From positions 1 through 39,757 of the forward strand of contig WQXA01000004.1 in assembly GCA_009785095.1 (NCBI GenBank): a DNA stretch of 39,757 bases. Direction: 5' to 3'. This document shows, in pieces, positions 16,861-25,774 of this stretch. Source of the stretch: Candidatus Saccharimonadota bacterium. GTDB lineage: Bacteria > Patescibacteriota > Saccharimonadia > Saccharimonadales > Saccharimonadaceae. The position numbers and the translations under genes were made by a program. Below the pieces are notes generated by a model that was not told the origin of the DNA, searched no databases, and saw only the letters and a list, made by a program, of their open reading frames with translations. Position 1 is the stretch's first letter; the number at the start of each line of letters is the position of its first letter.

Positions 16861-19539
16861 TTACCTCAGGTTTAGGATATGCTCGTTGTCGCTCAAAGCC
16901 GGCGGCGGTGGCAGGTTTGGCTCGGTCGGCAGCTCGACGTCGGGCGATTTCTTGCGGCGACCACGGACGCGCTTGCGCTTGGTTGGTTTCGGAGCGGCGG
17001 CGCTATCGACGGTCGGCGTCAACGGATCCAATCTAGTGGCCGGCAATTTCTTTTCCTTGGCCTTGGGCGGCTCGGCCTTTTGCGGATTAGCGGCCGCGGC
17101 GGCCTGGGCGTTGGCGATCAAGGCGTGCAAGTTGGCCGTCGGCGGCTTGCTCGGCGGTGTCGTGGCCGGCGGCGAGGTGACGGCTTTGGCGTAATGCGCG
17201 CGAGTGTTTTCGACGATGCGACCCAAATTGTCGACCTGGGCGGGCGGCAATTTTAGCGTGGTGCCGGAAAAGGCCGGCGCTTTTTCGCCCTGGATCATCA
17301 TCGAACAGACAAACTCACGGTTGCTCATTTGGAGCATGTCGTTAGCCTCAAAGCGCGGCGCGAACTGCGTGGCCAAAAGCGGCGCGTCCTCGGCCGACAC
17401 GCGCATGCTAATAATCGTGCCGACATTGCCAAAGACGGCGTTGCGCACGCCTTCGCTCATCTGGGAGACGTATTGATTGGCCACGGTCAAATAGAGGCCG
17501 TACTTGCGCGCTTCGGACAAAATAACAGCGAAACTATCGGTGGCAAAGTTCTGAAATTCGTCGACATAGAGATAAAAAGGCCGGCGATCGTCCAGGCTCG
17601 GAATGTCCGAACGACTCATGGCGGCCAGTTGGATTTTCGTCACCATTAGAGCGCCGAGGATGGCGGCGTTGTCGTCGCCGATTAGTCCTTTGGACAGATT
17701 AACGATGAGGATTTTGCCCTCGTCCATGATCTCGCGAATGTTAAAGGTGCTTTTCGGTTGACCGATAATATTTCGGATGATCGGATTGGCCACGAAAGCA
17801 CCGACTTTATTCAGGACGGGCGCGATGGCTTCGGCGGTGAACCGATCATTCCAGGACGCAAACTCGACGTTCCAAAACTGCAGGACGACGGTGTCTTGGA
17901 CTTTGGCGAGGACTTTGGTGCGGAACTTTTTATCGGTCAACATGCGAGTGATATCGAGCATGGTAGTGTCCGGATATTCGAGTAGCGCCAGGATGGTGTA
18001 GCGCAAAATATATTCGAGACGTGGTCCCCAACTGTCGCCGAACATGCGTTTTAGGACACCGATGATTTCGCTGCTGATATTGTTGCGTTGGCTCGGGTCA
18101 TAGACTTCCATCGGGTTGAAACCGAGCGGAAACTCGGTATCGGCCGGATTAAAGTAAACGACGTCGTTGATGCGATTAGGCGGCACGAATTTTAGGTTGC
18201 TAACCGCAAAATCACCGTGCGGGTCGATGATGGCGTAGCCCGCTCCGTGATAAATATCCGACAGCGCCAAGAGCTCGAGCAGCGCCGATTTGCCGGTTCC
18301 GGTCTGGCCAATCACGTAAATATGGCGGCTACGATCGTCGCGATAAATGCCGAATTGCTGCTGTCCGCCGCGAGTCGCGGTCAAACCAAAAGCCGACACC
18401 AGATCATCGCGCTCGCGCTCGCCGGTGAGCAGTGGCAATTTGCTCGGACTGTCGGCGGTTTTGGCATCGGTCCAAACGACGTTGGGCGCTCTCGAACCGT
18501 CGTGCGGCAGATGATAAATACTCGCCAATTCTTCGGTGTTCAGAATAAAACCATTATCAGAAAAGTAGCGCGCGGTGTATTTCTGTAAATCCTCGCGTTT
18601 GAAGGACGGACTATTGTCCAAGCGCCAACCGTTCGAAGTCGGCGAACCGAATTGCTTGAAAGCCGACACCAAAGAATTGATCTGAGCGCGGGCGGAACTC
18701 GTCTCGCTACCGAGATAAGCCAGGCGAATTTTGACCTGGTAGCCGGGTTTCTGGGCTTTCTTCTCGGCCGCGGCCAGGCGAGTTTTGTCGCGCTCGCTCA
18801 TCTCGCGGGTTCTAGCGGAACCGGCGCCGCTCTCCGGCGGCTTCCAGAGCGCCTCGACCGCCCGCGCAAACCAGAGCCAACTACCAGAGGTAGCTCGCGA
18901 ACTGTTGCCGGCCTTTAGCCCGTTTATAAACCGCGCGGCGCTGCTATGCCACTCGTCGGCGATCGGTCGCACGAGCACCTGTACCCACGTTTCCTCGTCC
19001 GGGTGACTCTGTTTGGACATGGCCGCCATGACGGTCACCATCGGATCAGCGTTGTGGTCTTGGAACGTCTTTATCGGTATAAATTCACTATCAGTCAAAG
19101 CCAGCTCGGCCGTGGCGGTCACCGGATGATTGCTAGAATTTGCGGTGTAATCGCTATCGATCTCGTAAATATTGATGGCCGGATATTGCGCGTAAATTTG
19201 CCCCTCGACGAAGTTCTGCAGGTGTTTCGGCACGCGGACAAAGAAACGAATCTGGCCGCCCAGGCTAGCCATCTCGAAACTGAGGTGTTCCTGCATGCCG
19301 CCGGACATTTTCAATTCTTGGCGATCGCGCAAAATGCCGTGCAGCGAGGCGAATAATTGCTCGGCGGCTGGTTCTTCGCGATCGTTGTCCTGGGGTATCT
19401 CGAGGCCGAGCAAGACGTAACTATAAGTGTCGATGACCCGGGCTTTTTTGTAGTTTTGCCAAGTCAAAAAAGCCAAAATCCCCGCCAGCGGCAACCAAAT
19501 GTACCACTGTAACAGGAATTGAAATAGCCATTCAAGCAT
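16861..19539 (-). CDS. VirD4/TraG/FtsK-like type IV ATPase with N-terminal TM region and Pro/Lys-rich tail
   Basis: GQTGTGKSALLELLALSD Walker A, RPFYLYVDEFQNFATDSF Walker B, N-terminal TM segment; tail PTKRKRVRGRRKKS. Confidence 0.8.
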   Translation of the reverse strand: MLEWLFQFLLQWYIWLPLAGILAFLTWQNYKKARVIDTYSYVLLGLEIPQDNDREEPAAEQLFASLHGILRDRQELKMSGGMQEHLSFEMASLGGQIRFFVRVPKHLQNFVEGQIYAQYPAINIYEIDSDYTANSSNHPVTATAELALTDSEFIPIKTFQDHNADPMVTVMAAMSKQSHPDEETWVQVLVRPIADEWHSSAARFINGLKAGNSSRATSGSWLWFARAVEALWKPPESGAGSARTREMSERDKTRLAAAEKKAQKPGYQVKIRLAYLGSETSSARAQINSLVSAFKQFGSPTSNGWRLDNSPSFKREDLQKYTARYFSDNGFILNTEELASIYHLPHDGSRAPNVVWTDAKTADSPSKLPLLTGERERDDLVSAFGLTATRGGQQQFGIYRDDRSRHIYVIGQTGTGKSALLELLALSDIYHGAGYAIIDPHGDFAVSNLKFVPPNRINDVVYFNPADTEFPLGFNPMEVYDPSQRNNISSEIIGVLKRMFGDSWGPRLEYILRYTILALLEYPDTTMLDITRMLTDKKFRTKVLAKVQDTVVLQFWNVEFASWNDRFTAEAIAPVLNKVGAFVANPIIRNIIGQPKSTFNIREIMDEGKILIVNLSKGLIGDDNAAILGALMVTKIQLAAMSRSDIPSLDDRRPFYLYVDEFQNFATDSFAVILSEARKYGLYLTVANQYVSQMSEGVRNAVFGNVGTIISMRVSAEDAPLLATQFAPRFEANDMLQMSNREFVCSMMIQGEKAPAFSGTTLKLPPAQVDNLGRIVENTRAHYAKAVTSPPATTPPSKPPTANLHALIANAQAAAAANPQKAEPPKAKEKKLPATRLDPLTPTVDSAAAPKPTKRKRVRGRRKKSPDVELPTEPNLPPPPALSDNEHILNLR

Positions 19540-19590
19540 TACCTCTTAATCATAGCATACTTTGTCGAAAAAATCAAGCGCTCGCTTGGC

Positions 19591-19710
19591 TGATTTTCAG
19601 AAATCCCGTCGTCATTGCGAGCAACGCGAAGCAATCCAGAACTGGACTGCTTCCCCCGGATCAAATCCGGGGTCGCAGTGACGGGAAGGTTTTGATTAAC
19701 CGGAAAATCA
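19591..19710. repeat. Nested palindromic intergenic repeat (REP/MITE-like)
   Basis: TGATTTTC (19591-19598) / GAAAATCA (19703-19710); CCCGTCGTCATTGCGA / TCGCAGTGACGGG; GAAGCAATCCAG / CTGGACTGCTTC; CCCCGGATCAAATCCGGGG. Confidence 0.75.
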
Positions 19711-20386
19711 AGGTGTTTCGGGGGTTCCAGCAGCGGCATTAAGAGCAAGCTCTGCTAGCGGCCTTTGCTCAGCTAACGCAACTTTTTCCATCGCAGCAGT
19801 GATATCTTCCTTTTCGGCAAAATTACCGAACAATTCTGCCTTACTGCTAGCCGAGCGTCCACTACGGCAGATGATACTGCCAGTATCATCTGCACCCAAC
19901 TTTCGTCGGTTCAGGCAGAACATTTTTATTTTATAAGCATCTACTCCAATTTTCCTCTGTTGTGCCCGATCTTCCCAAAACCGATCATTATCTGTCCACT
20001 CGCCATCATCCGGTGGCGGTGGGATTCTGAGATAAAAAGAATCAGACTGAGGTGGCAGTTCGCTAGAGAGCTGCGTTAGTAATCTCAGAATACGACAACT
20101 GTCCTGATCCCAGTCAGGGTTTCTGGTAATGGCATCCTCGACAAAGCCGCGAAGATCATAAATATGATCGACACGGAAGATGCTGTGGCAATACTCTAAT
20201 AAAGCACTGCGCACTGTTTGCATAGACTGCTGAGAACCAACTATCTCTACGACTGCACCTACTGAGTCTTCAGATCCGTAGTACTCACCTGATAATCGAA
20301 ACGGCAACCTGGTTTTTGGTTCTACATCAGTGGGCTCTGTTTGATGGGGGGGGGGTAGGTGCTACTTGTCCAGGTTTGGCAGGCAT
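19708..20386 (-). pseudogene. Candidate phase-variable gene, OFF at this tract length; unknown protein (C9 would give one ORF)
   Basis: SD GAGGAG and ATG at 20386 (2 nt after upstream stop) open MPAKPGQVAPTPP..., C10 tract 20346-20355 shifts to TGA; removing one C fuses to ORF 19708-20307. Confidence 0.8.
20346..20355 (-). repeat. Homopolymer C10 (minus strand) contingency tract
   Basis: 10 consecutive G on the + strand. Confidence 0.95.
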
Positions 20387-20388
20387 GA

Positions 20389-21456
20389 CTATTTCTCCTC
20401 CCCTGCTTTTTCGTCGAGCGCATACTGCGCCTTGGCGACGCGTTTGAATTCTTTCTGGTTCTGGAGGTTGAGGAGGATGGTGGCTTCGCGGACTTGGCGG
20501 ACTTTGAGGACGCGGCGGACGATTTCCTCGCGGTGCAGCGGACTTTCTTCCTTTAGAATATCACGAATAACATCGGTGATCGAGCCTTTTTTGTAGCCCC
20601 ACTCCGATAGCGCATAGATGCCACGACCGACCAAAATGAAACGATCGTCCTTGATTAGCTCGTTGTGAATCGCCTGTTCGGTGACATTGTTGCGGCGGAA
20701 ATTCTGCGATTTGACGGCCTCGGCGATGTCGCTAAAGTGCGTCGGTTTGCCGGCGATACGGAGCACGATGTAAATTTTGTCGCGGATGTTGCGCGGATTG
20801 ACGAGCGGCCATTTGGTCAAACCCCACGCGCCGTCGAGATGAGCGATTTGCTTGCTGATGCTGGCGATGGCGACGGTCTCGTCGGGATGCTCGTATTGGC
20901 CGCCGGCTATGCTAACTAGTTTGAACAGGCCGTCCTTGTCGAGCGGTTCGCCGTGCTTTTTGAGCGCATCGACGATTTTGTCGACCGATTGTTTGATGCC
21001 TTTGTCTTCCTTTTCTTCGGTCAAGACAATAGCCGGATGATAGCGATCGTTCTCGGTGGTGACCACCATTTTGGAAGAAAGTTCGGCCAAAAGAGTGACC
21101 ATGCCGCGCGATTTGGTGTCGCTCGAGCCGAGCAATTTCTCGGCCAGGGTGTCGGTTCTCGCGGCGCGACCGAGCTCGTGCAAGGCTTTGACGATCTCGA
21201 CTTCGGCGGCATCAAAGGCCGGATTTTTGCCGTCATCGAGACCAATTTTGGTGCGGATGAGGGTGGCTTTCTCGATCTGGCGGACACGTTCGCGCGTGAT
21301 GCCGAGAGTTTCGCCCACCGATTCCAACGTTTCGCGCATGCCGTTGATTCCGAAACGGCGCTCGATGACTTCACGCTCGCGCGGTCGGTCGATGCTGGCT
21401 AGGACTTTCCTAGCGACGCTTTCTAATTCTTGTTTGGTGGCGGGTGTTTCTGACAT
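20389..21456 (-). CDS. Regulator with sigma-70 region 4-like HTH fused to HARE-HTH-like domains
   Basis: REREVIERRFGINGMRETLESVGETLGITRERVRQIEKATL sigma r4 signature; C-terminal RDKIYIVLRIAGKPTHFSDIAEAV... winged helix. Confidence 0.75.
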   Translation of the reverse strand: MSETPATKQELESVARKVLASIDRPREREVIERRFGINGMRETLESVGETLGITRERVRQIEKATLIRTKIGLDDGKNPAFDAAEVEIVKALHELGRAARTDTLAEKLLGSSDTKSRGMVTLLAELSSKMVVTTENDRYHPAIVLTEEKEDKGIKQSVDKIVDALKKHGEPLDKDGLFKLVSIAGGQYEHPDETVAIASISKQIAHLDGAWGLTKWPLVNPRNIRDKIYIVLRIAGKPTHFSDIAEAVKSQNFRRNNVTEQAIHNELIKDDRFILVGRGIYALSEWGYKKGSITDVIRDILKEESPLHREEIVRRVLKVRQVREATILLNLQNQKEFKRVAKAQYALDEKAGEEK

Positions 21457-21665
21457 GATGTCTCCTCTTTCTTAAACTTGACTTAGTAATTTTTCTCCCA
21501 CGTTGTCCCTATTATACGACAAATTTTCTTTTCGCGCAAGAACTTTTTATAAAGTTTTTATTGAGCAGGATTTTGTGGTATGACAAAACCTTACTGAAAG
21601 AGTTTATGCTAATTTGTCAAGATTGCCAATTTATCAGAAGTAATGTGAAATGAGGCCGTGCCTTC

Positions 21666-24128
21666 TTATGATTTCTTGGGCGTGCGGCGGCGAGTGGGGC
21701 GGCCTTTTTTGGCGGGGGCGTTGGCGATTATTTCCTTGGCCTGGTCGTGGGTGATCTTGGCCGGATCGGTGCCTTTCGGGATCTTGGCGTTCTTTTTACC
21801 ATCGGTGACATACGCCCCAAAGCGGCCGTTCAAAATTCTCAGGCCGTCGCCGAAATCTGCGATGTTTTTGGCGGCATCGGCGGCCAATTTAGCGGTGTAG
21901 AGGTCGCGGGCTTCTTGCTCGGTGATGGTGAAAGGATCGCCGTTTTTGATGCTGACGAAGATCGAACCTACTTTGACGTACGGGCCAAAACGACCGATGT
22001 TGGCCACGATTTCCTGTCCGTCCTCGGTCGTGCCGACCTCTCGAGGCAATTGGAACATGGTTAGCGCTTGGTCGAGGGTGACCGTCTCGAGGCGGGCGTT
22101 TTTCGGAAAATTGGCGAAACGCGGTTTTTTGTCCTTGTCCTTGTCGCCCTCCCCCATCTGTAACATGGGGCCAAAACGACCGATGCGAGCGAAAACGGGC
22201 TGGCCGGTTTTCGGATCTGTGCCCAAGTTTCGGACGCCGGATACCGACGAGCGATCGATCGATTTAGCGCCGTCGATCAATTCGTGAAACGGATCATAAA
22301 AAGCGCGGAGCATGTTGGTTTTGTCGAGTTTGTCCTCGGCGATCTCGTCAAGTTCGTTCTCGACGCGCGCCGTGAAATCGTAATCGACGATGTCGGTAAA
22401 GTGGCCACCGAGAAAATCGCTCACCACAGTGCCGACGGCCGTTGGCAAGAGTTTGCCTTTGGTGGCGCCGGATTTTTCGGTGATTATGTCGCGAGTCACC
22501 TTGGTCGTGGCTAATCTTAATTCGATGATCTCGCGTTCTTCGCCGTCGCTGCTGCCCTTTTCGGCGTAACCGCGCGTTTGGATGGTGCCGATAATCGTGG
22601 CGTAGGTGCTGGGTCGGCCGATGCCGAGCTCCTCGAGTTTTTTCACTAACGATCCCTCGCTGTAACGTGCCGGCGGACGAGAAAAAGCCTGCCTGGCGGT
22701 GATTTCCTTTGCGCCTAGTTCATCGCCCGCGGACAGAGGCGGCAGGATTTCTTCTTTGTCGGCACCGTACATTTTGAGAAAGCCGTCGAACAGGATGACT
22801 TCGCCTTTGGCAATAAAAGTAGCTCGCTCTTCTGGCGATATTCTTTCGCGCACCATTCCCTCGCGCCCGTCGTTACGGGGCTCGGTCATTGCCGCTGCGC
22901 TCGTAAGCGCAGAGCCTGCGCGAGAAGAACAATCGCCAGCGCTCGCAATATCAATCGTCACCGTCGTGCGCTCGATCTTGGCGTCGGCCATTTGCGAGGC
23001 CAGCGTGCGCCGGCGAATCAGGTCGTATAATTTCTGGGCTCGTGGCTCGCCGTCGATCGTGGCGCGCGCCGGATCGGTCGGTCGAATCGCCTCGTGCGCC
23101 TCTTGGGCACCGGCCGATTTGGTTTTGAATTTGCGAATTTTGAGATAATCCGCGCCGAACTGCTTTTCAATATATTTACCCATCGCGCTCAGGAATTGGT
23201 TTGACAAATTCAACGAATCAGTGCGCATATAGGTAATCATGCCGGATTGGTACAGCTGTTGCGCCAGGCTCATGGTGGTGCGGGCGCTCATGCCGAGCCG
23301 GGCGTTGGCGTCCTGTTGCAGCGTGCTGGTGGTGAACGGCGGCAGCGGTTTTCGTGTCGCCGCGCCGGTCTCGACGTCCGCCACGGTGAATTTCGCGCCG
23401 ATCAAACTCTCCAAAAATTCCCTCGCCGCATTCTCGTCGGGAAAATCGGTCGACAGAGTTGCTTTAATAGCCTCACCGTCATCGCGAGGCGGCTCGTCGC
23501 CTTTTGAGAATTCTCCTGAGACTTTGAAAACAAAACTCGACTCGAAATCCTGGATTTCGCGTTCGCGTTCGACGAGCAGGCGCACTGCTGGAGATTGGAC
23601 GCGGCCGGCCGATTTGCCGCCGGGGACTTTGCGCCAAACCACCGGAGATAATTCAAAACCGACCAAGCGGTCGAGGATCTGGCGGGCTTGCTGGGCTTTG
23701 ACCAAATTCATGTCGATGCGACGCGGATTTTTGATGGCTTCATCGATGGCCGACCGAGTGATTTCGTGAAAGACGATGCGGTTGACTTTGGTTGGATCGA
23801 GCCCCAGCGCCTCCGAGAGATGCCAAGCAATCGCCTCACCTTCGCGATCCTCGTCGGTGGCGAGCCAGACGGTTTTGGCTTTTTTGGCGGCCGCCTTTAG
23901 CTCGGCGACGGTCTTTTTCTTGTCCGGATCAACGGTGTAAATCGTGGCGAAATCGCGATCGGTGTCGATGGCTTTTTGGCCTTTTTTTAGTTCTTTGTCG
24001 GTCGGGATACTGCGAATGTGGCCGACGCTGCTCATGACGGTGAAATCTTTGCCGAGGTAACTCGTAATAGTGCGGGCTTTGGCGGGGCTCTCGACGATGA
24101 CTAAATTGTTTATGGTTTTTTCCGGCAT
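21666..24128 (-). CDS. topA: DNA topoisomerase I
   Basis: VIVESPAKARTITSYLG, DEDREGEAIAWHL, SGMITYMRTDSLNLS, LGIGRPSTYATIIGTI; C-terminal repeats FGPYVKVG / FGAYVTDG. Confidence 0.96.
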   Translation of the reverse strand: MPEKTINNLVIVESPAKARTITSYLGKDFTVMSSVGHIRSIPTDKELKKGQKAIDTDRDFATIYTVDPDKKKTVAELKAAAKKAKTVWLATDEDREGEAIAWHLSEALGLDPTKVNRIVFHEITRSAIDEAIKNPRRIDMNLVKAQQARQILDRLVGFELSPVVWRKVPGGKSAGRVQSPAVRLLVEREREIQDFESSFVFKVSGEFSKGDEPPRDDGEAIKATLSTDFPDENAAREFLESLIGAKFTVADVETGAATRKPLPPFTTSTLQQDANARLGMSARTTMSLAQQLYQSGMITYMRTDSLNLSNQFLSAMGKYIEKQFGADYLKIRKFKTKSAGAQEAHEAIRPTDPARATIDGEPRAQKLYDLIRRRTLASQMADAKIERTTVTIDIASAGDCSSRAGSALTSAAAMTEPRNDGREGMVRERISPEERATFIAKGEVILFDGFLKMYGADKEEILPPLSAGDELGAKEITARQAFSRPPARYSEGSLVKKLEELGIGRPSTYATIIGTIQTRGYAEKGSSDGEEREIIELRLATTKVTRDIITEKSGATKGKLLPTAVGTVVSDFLGGHFTDIVDYDFTARVENELDEIAEDKLDKTNMLRAFYDPFHELIDGAKSIDRSSVSGVRNLGTDPKTGQPVFARIGRFGPMLQMGEGDKDKDKKPRFANFPKNARLETVTLDQALTMFQLPREVGTTEDGQEIVANIGRFGPYVKVGSIFVSIKNGDPFTITEQEARDLYTAKLAADAAKNIADFGDGLRILNGRFGAYVTDGKKNAKIPKGTDPAKITHDQAKEIIANAPAKKGRPTRRRTPKKS
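22832..22939. repeat. Palindromic element inserted in frame in topA (108 bp, 36 codons)
   Basis: Outer arms CTGGCGAT/ATCGCCAG plus inner hairpins CCCGT-CGTT-ACGGG (22866-22879) and CTGCGCT-CGTA-AGCGCAG (22895-22912). Confidence 0.7.
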
Positions 24129-24230
24129 ACGGGGAAAAGTTTAGCACGGACAATCGATTTTGGCAAACGGCCTCGACGAAAAAGATTGCCGAAACATGAG
24201 GCCGGCAATCTAAAATCCTCGAGAAACAGG

Positions 24231-24677
24231 TTATTTTTTGATGAATTGTGGTAGTTTGCTAATTATCGGGACTTTCTTCATCTGGCCGTTGGCGGCGCCG
24301 AACAAACCGATGAGGTCAACGATAAGGATGACAAAGCTCGGAATCCACAAAATCCAAGTAATCAGGTTCGCCATAGTATAATTACAACCCGACAATGAAC
24401 CCGACCAGATCGAGCTAACGCAGTTGCCGACAAAAGCATTCCAGATGAAGCTATTGACAATGCCGACCACCACCGACACGATGATCGCCCAAATCAAAAT
24501 GTTCATGCCTTGGATGGCGTGAAAACGCACGAATTTGTTCTTGTCCTCGGCGAAATATGGGATGAATGCCAGGATGTAGGCCAAAATCGCCATGCCCTTG
24601 CCCTGTTCGATTTCTTGTTTAGTCACACCGCCCTTTTTGTCTTCGTGCTCTTTGCTATCGTGTACTTGTTCAGTCAT
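24231..24677 (-). CDS. DUF4870-like small membrane protein
   Basis: AILAYILAFIPYFAEDKNKFVRFHAIQGMNILIW typical of this family; SD AGGAG. Confidence 0.75.
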   Translation of the reverse strand: MTEQVHDSKEHEDKKGGVTKQEIEQGKGMAILAYILAFIPYFAEDKNKFVRFHAIQGMNILIWAIIVSVVVGIVNSFIWNAFVGNCVSSIWSGSLSGCNYTMANLITWILWIPSFVILIVDLIGLFGAANGQMKKVPIISKLPQFIKK

Positions 24678-24789
24678 TTGACAACTCCTAAAGGTTTAAT
24701 TTAACGATCAGTCGCGCCTTTCTATTCCTTATGCTTCCTACTCCTTTCCCGCTGTAAAACACTAACATTATAGCATATGTTTAAAAAGT

Positions 24790-25722
24790 CTAGCTACTTT
24801 TTAATGACCAATGATTAGCCCCGAGCGGGCGGATGCGGCCGTTGACCTCTAGCATGGTCATGGCCACGTTGTAATCGGCGGCCGCTAGTTTGGTGACGCG
24901 CAGGATTTCGTCGCCGTCCGAAACGCCGCTGGCTAGGCAACGCAAAATGGCGGTTTCGATGTGGTCGCGGCCTTTGATAGTGCGAACGAGCTCGGCCGAA
25001 GATTGTTTAATAGTGTCGTCCGGAAAACTGTTCAGGAATTTCTCGGTCACGGCCGCGTTCGATCGGGCGTAGAGATCGCGCAATTTTTCCATGACGTCGT
25101 CGACCGTGAGCACCGGCGTGGCGCCCTGGGCGATCAGGCGATTACAGCCGATCGACAGAGGTGAAGTAATATTACCCGGCACGGCCATGAGTTCTTTGTT
25201 CTGAGCCAAAGCATGAGCGGCGGTGTTGAGCGTGCCGGACGAGGCGCCGGCCTCAACAACGACCACCACGTCGCTGAGTGCGGTGATTAGGCGATTCCGC
25301 CACAGGAAATTGCCGCGATAAACCGGCGTGTCGGGTTCGTATTCGCTGACGACCGCCCCGCCCTGCTCGATAATTCGCTGGCGCAAAATCCAGGTCGAGC
25401 GCGGATATTTGTTGGCCAAACCATTCCCAACCACGGCAACAGTGATGCCGCCACCGTCCAAGGCGCCCTGCGCGGCCAAGCTATCGTGGCCAATCGCTAG
25501 ACCGCTGACGACGATAACGCCCCGCGCCGCTAGCGCCGCGGCCAGCCGCAGAGTCACGCCACGGCCGTATTCGGTTGGCTTTCTCGACCCGACAATAGCC
25601 ACGGTGGGGCCCGGTTCAGGCAAATCTCCTTGATACCATAATCGTTTTGGCAGCCTGTCAATAACAGAGGTACGCTGTAAGAATTTATCGTTCTTCGGTG
25701 AGATTTCCTTGATATTATTCAT
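24790..25722 (-). CDS. dprA: DNA-processing protein DprA/Smf
   Basis: VAIVGSRKPTEYGRGVTLRLAAALAARGVIVVSGLAIGHDSLAAQGAL Rossmann fold signature. Confidence 0.92.
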   Translation of the reverse strand: MNNIKEISPKNDKFLQRTSVIDRLPKRLWYQGDLPEPGPTVAIVGSRKPTEYGRGVTLRLAAALAARGVIVVSGLAIGHDSLAAQGALDGGGITVAVVGNGLANKYPRSTWILRQRIIEQGGAVVSEYEPDTPVYRGNFLWRNRLITALSDVVVVVEAGASSGTLNTAAHALAQNKELMAVPGNITSPLSIGCNRLIAQGATPVLTVDDVMEKLRDLYARSNAAVTEKFLNSFPDDTIKQSSAELVRTIKGRDHIETAILRCLASGVSDGDEILRVTKLAAADYNVAMTMLEVNGRIRPLGANHWSLKSS

Positions 25723-25739
25723 AATTTATTGAAAAAGTG

Positions 25740-25768
25740 TTGACAAACAAACCCGAGCGTGCTATAAT
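25740..25768 (+). promoter_or_regulatory. Consensus sigma70-type promoter TTGACA-N17-TATAAT driving the ncRNA
   Basis: TTGACA 25740-25745, 17-nt spacer, TATAAT 25763-25768. Confidence 0.9.
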
Positions 25769-25774
25769 GGACAA

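Noticed and set aside
19539-19748. 69-aa minus-strand ORF
   Set aside because: Overlaps the palindromic intergenic repeat and the 3' end of the phase-variable gene; no independent start signal
23239-23769. 176-aa ORF on + strand
   Set aside because: Antisense to topA, Ser/Arg-rich composition typical of a shadow ORF
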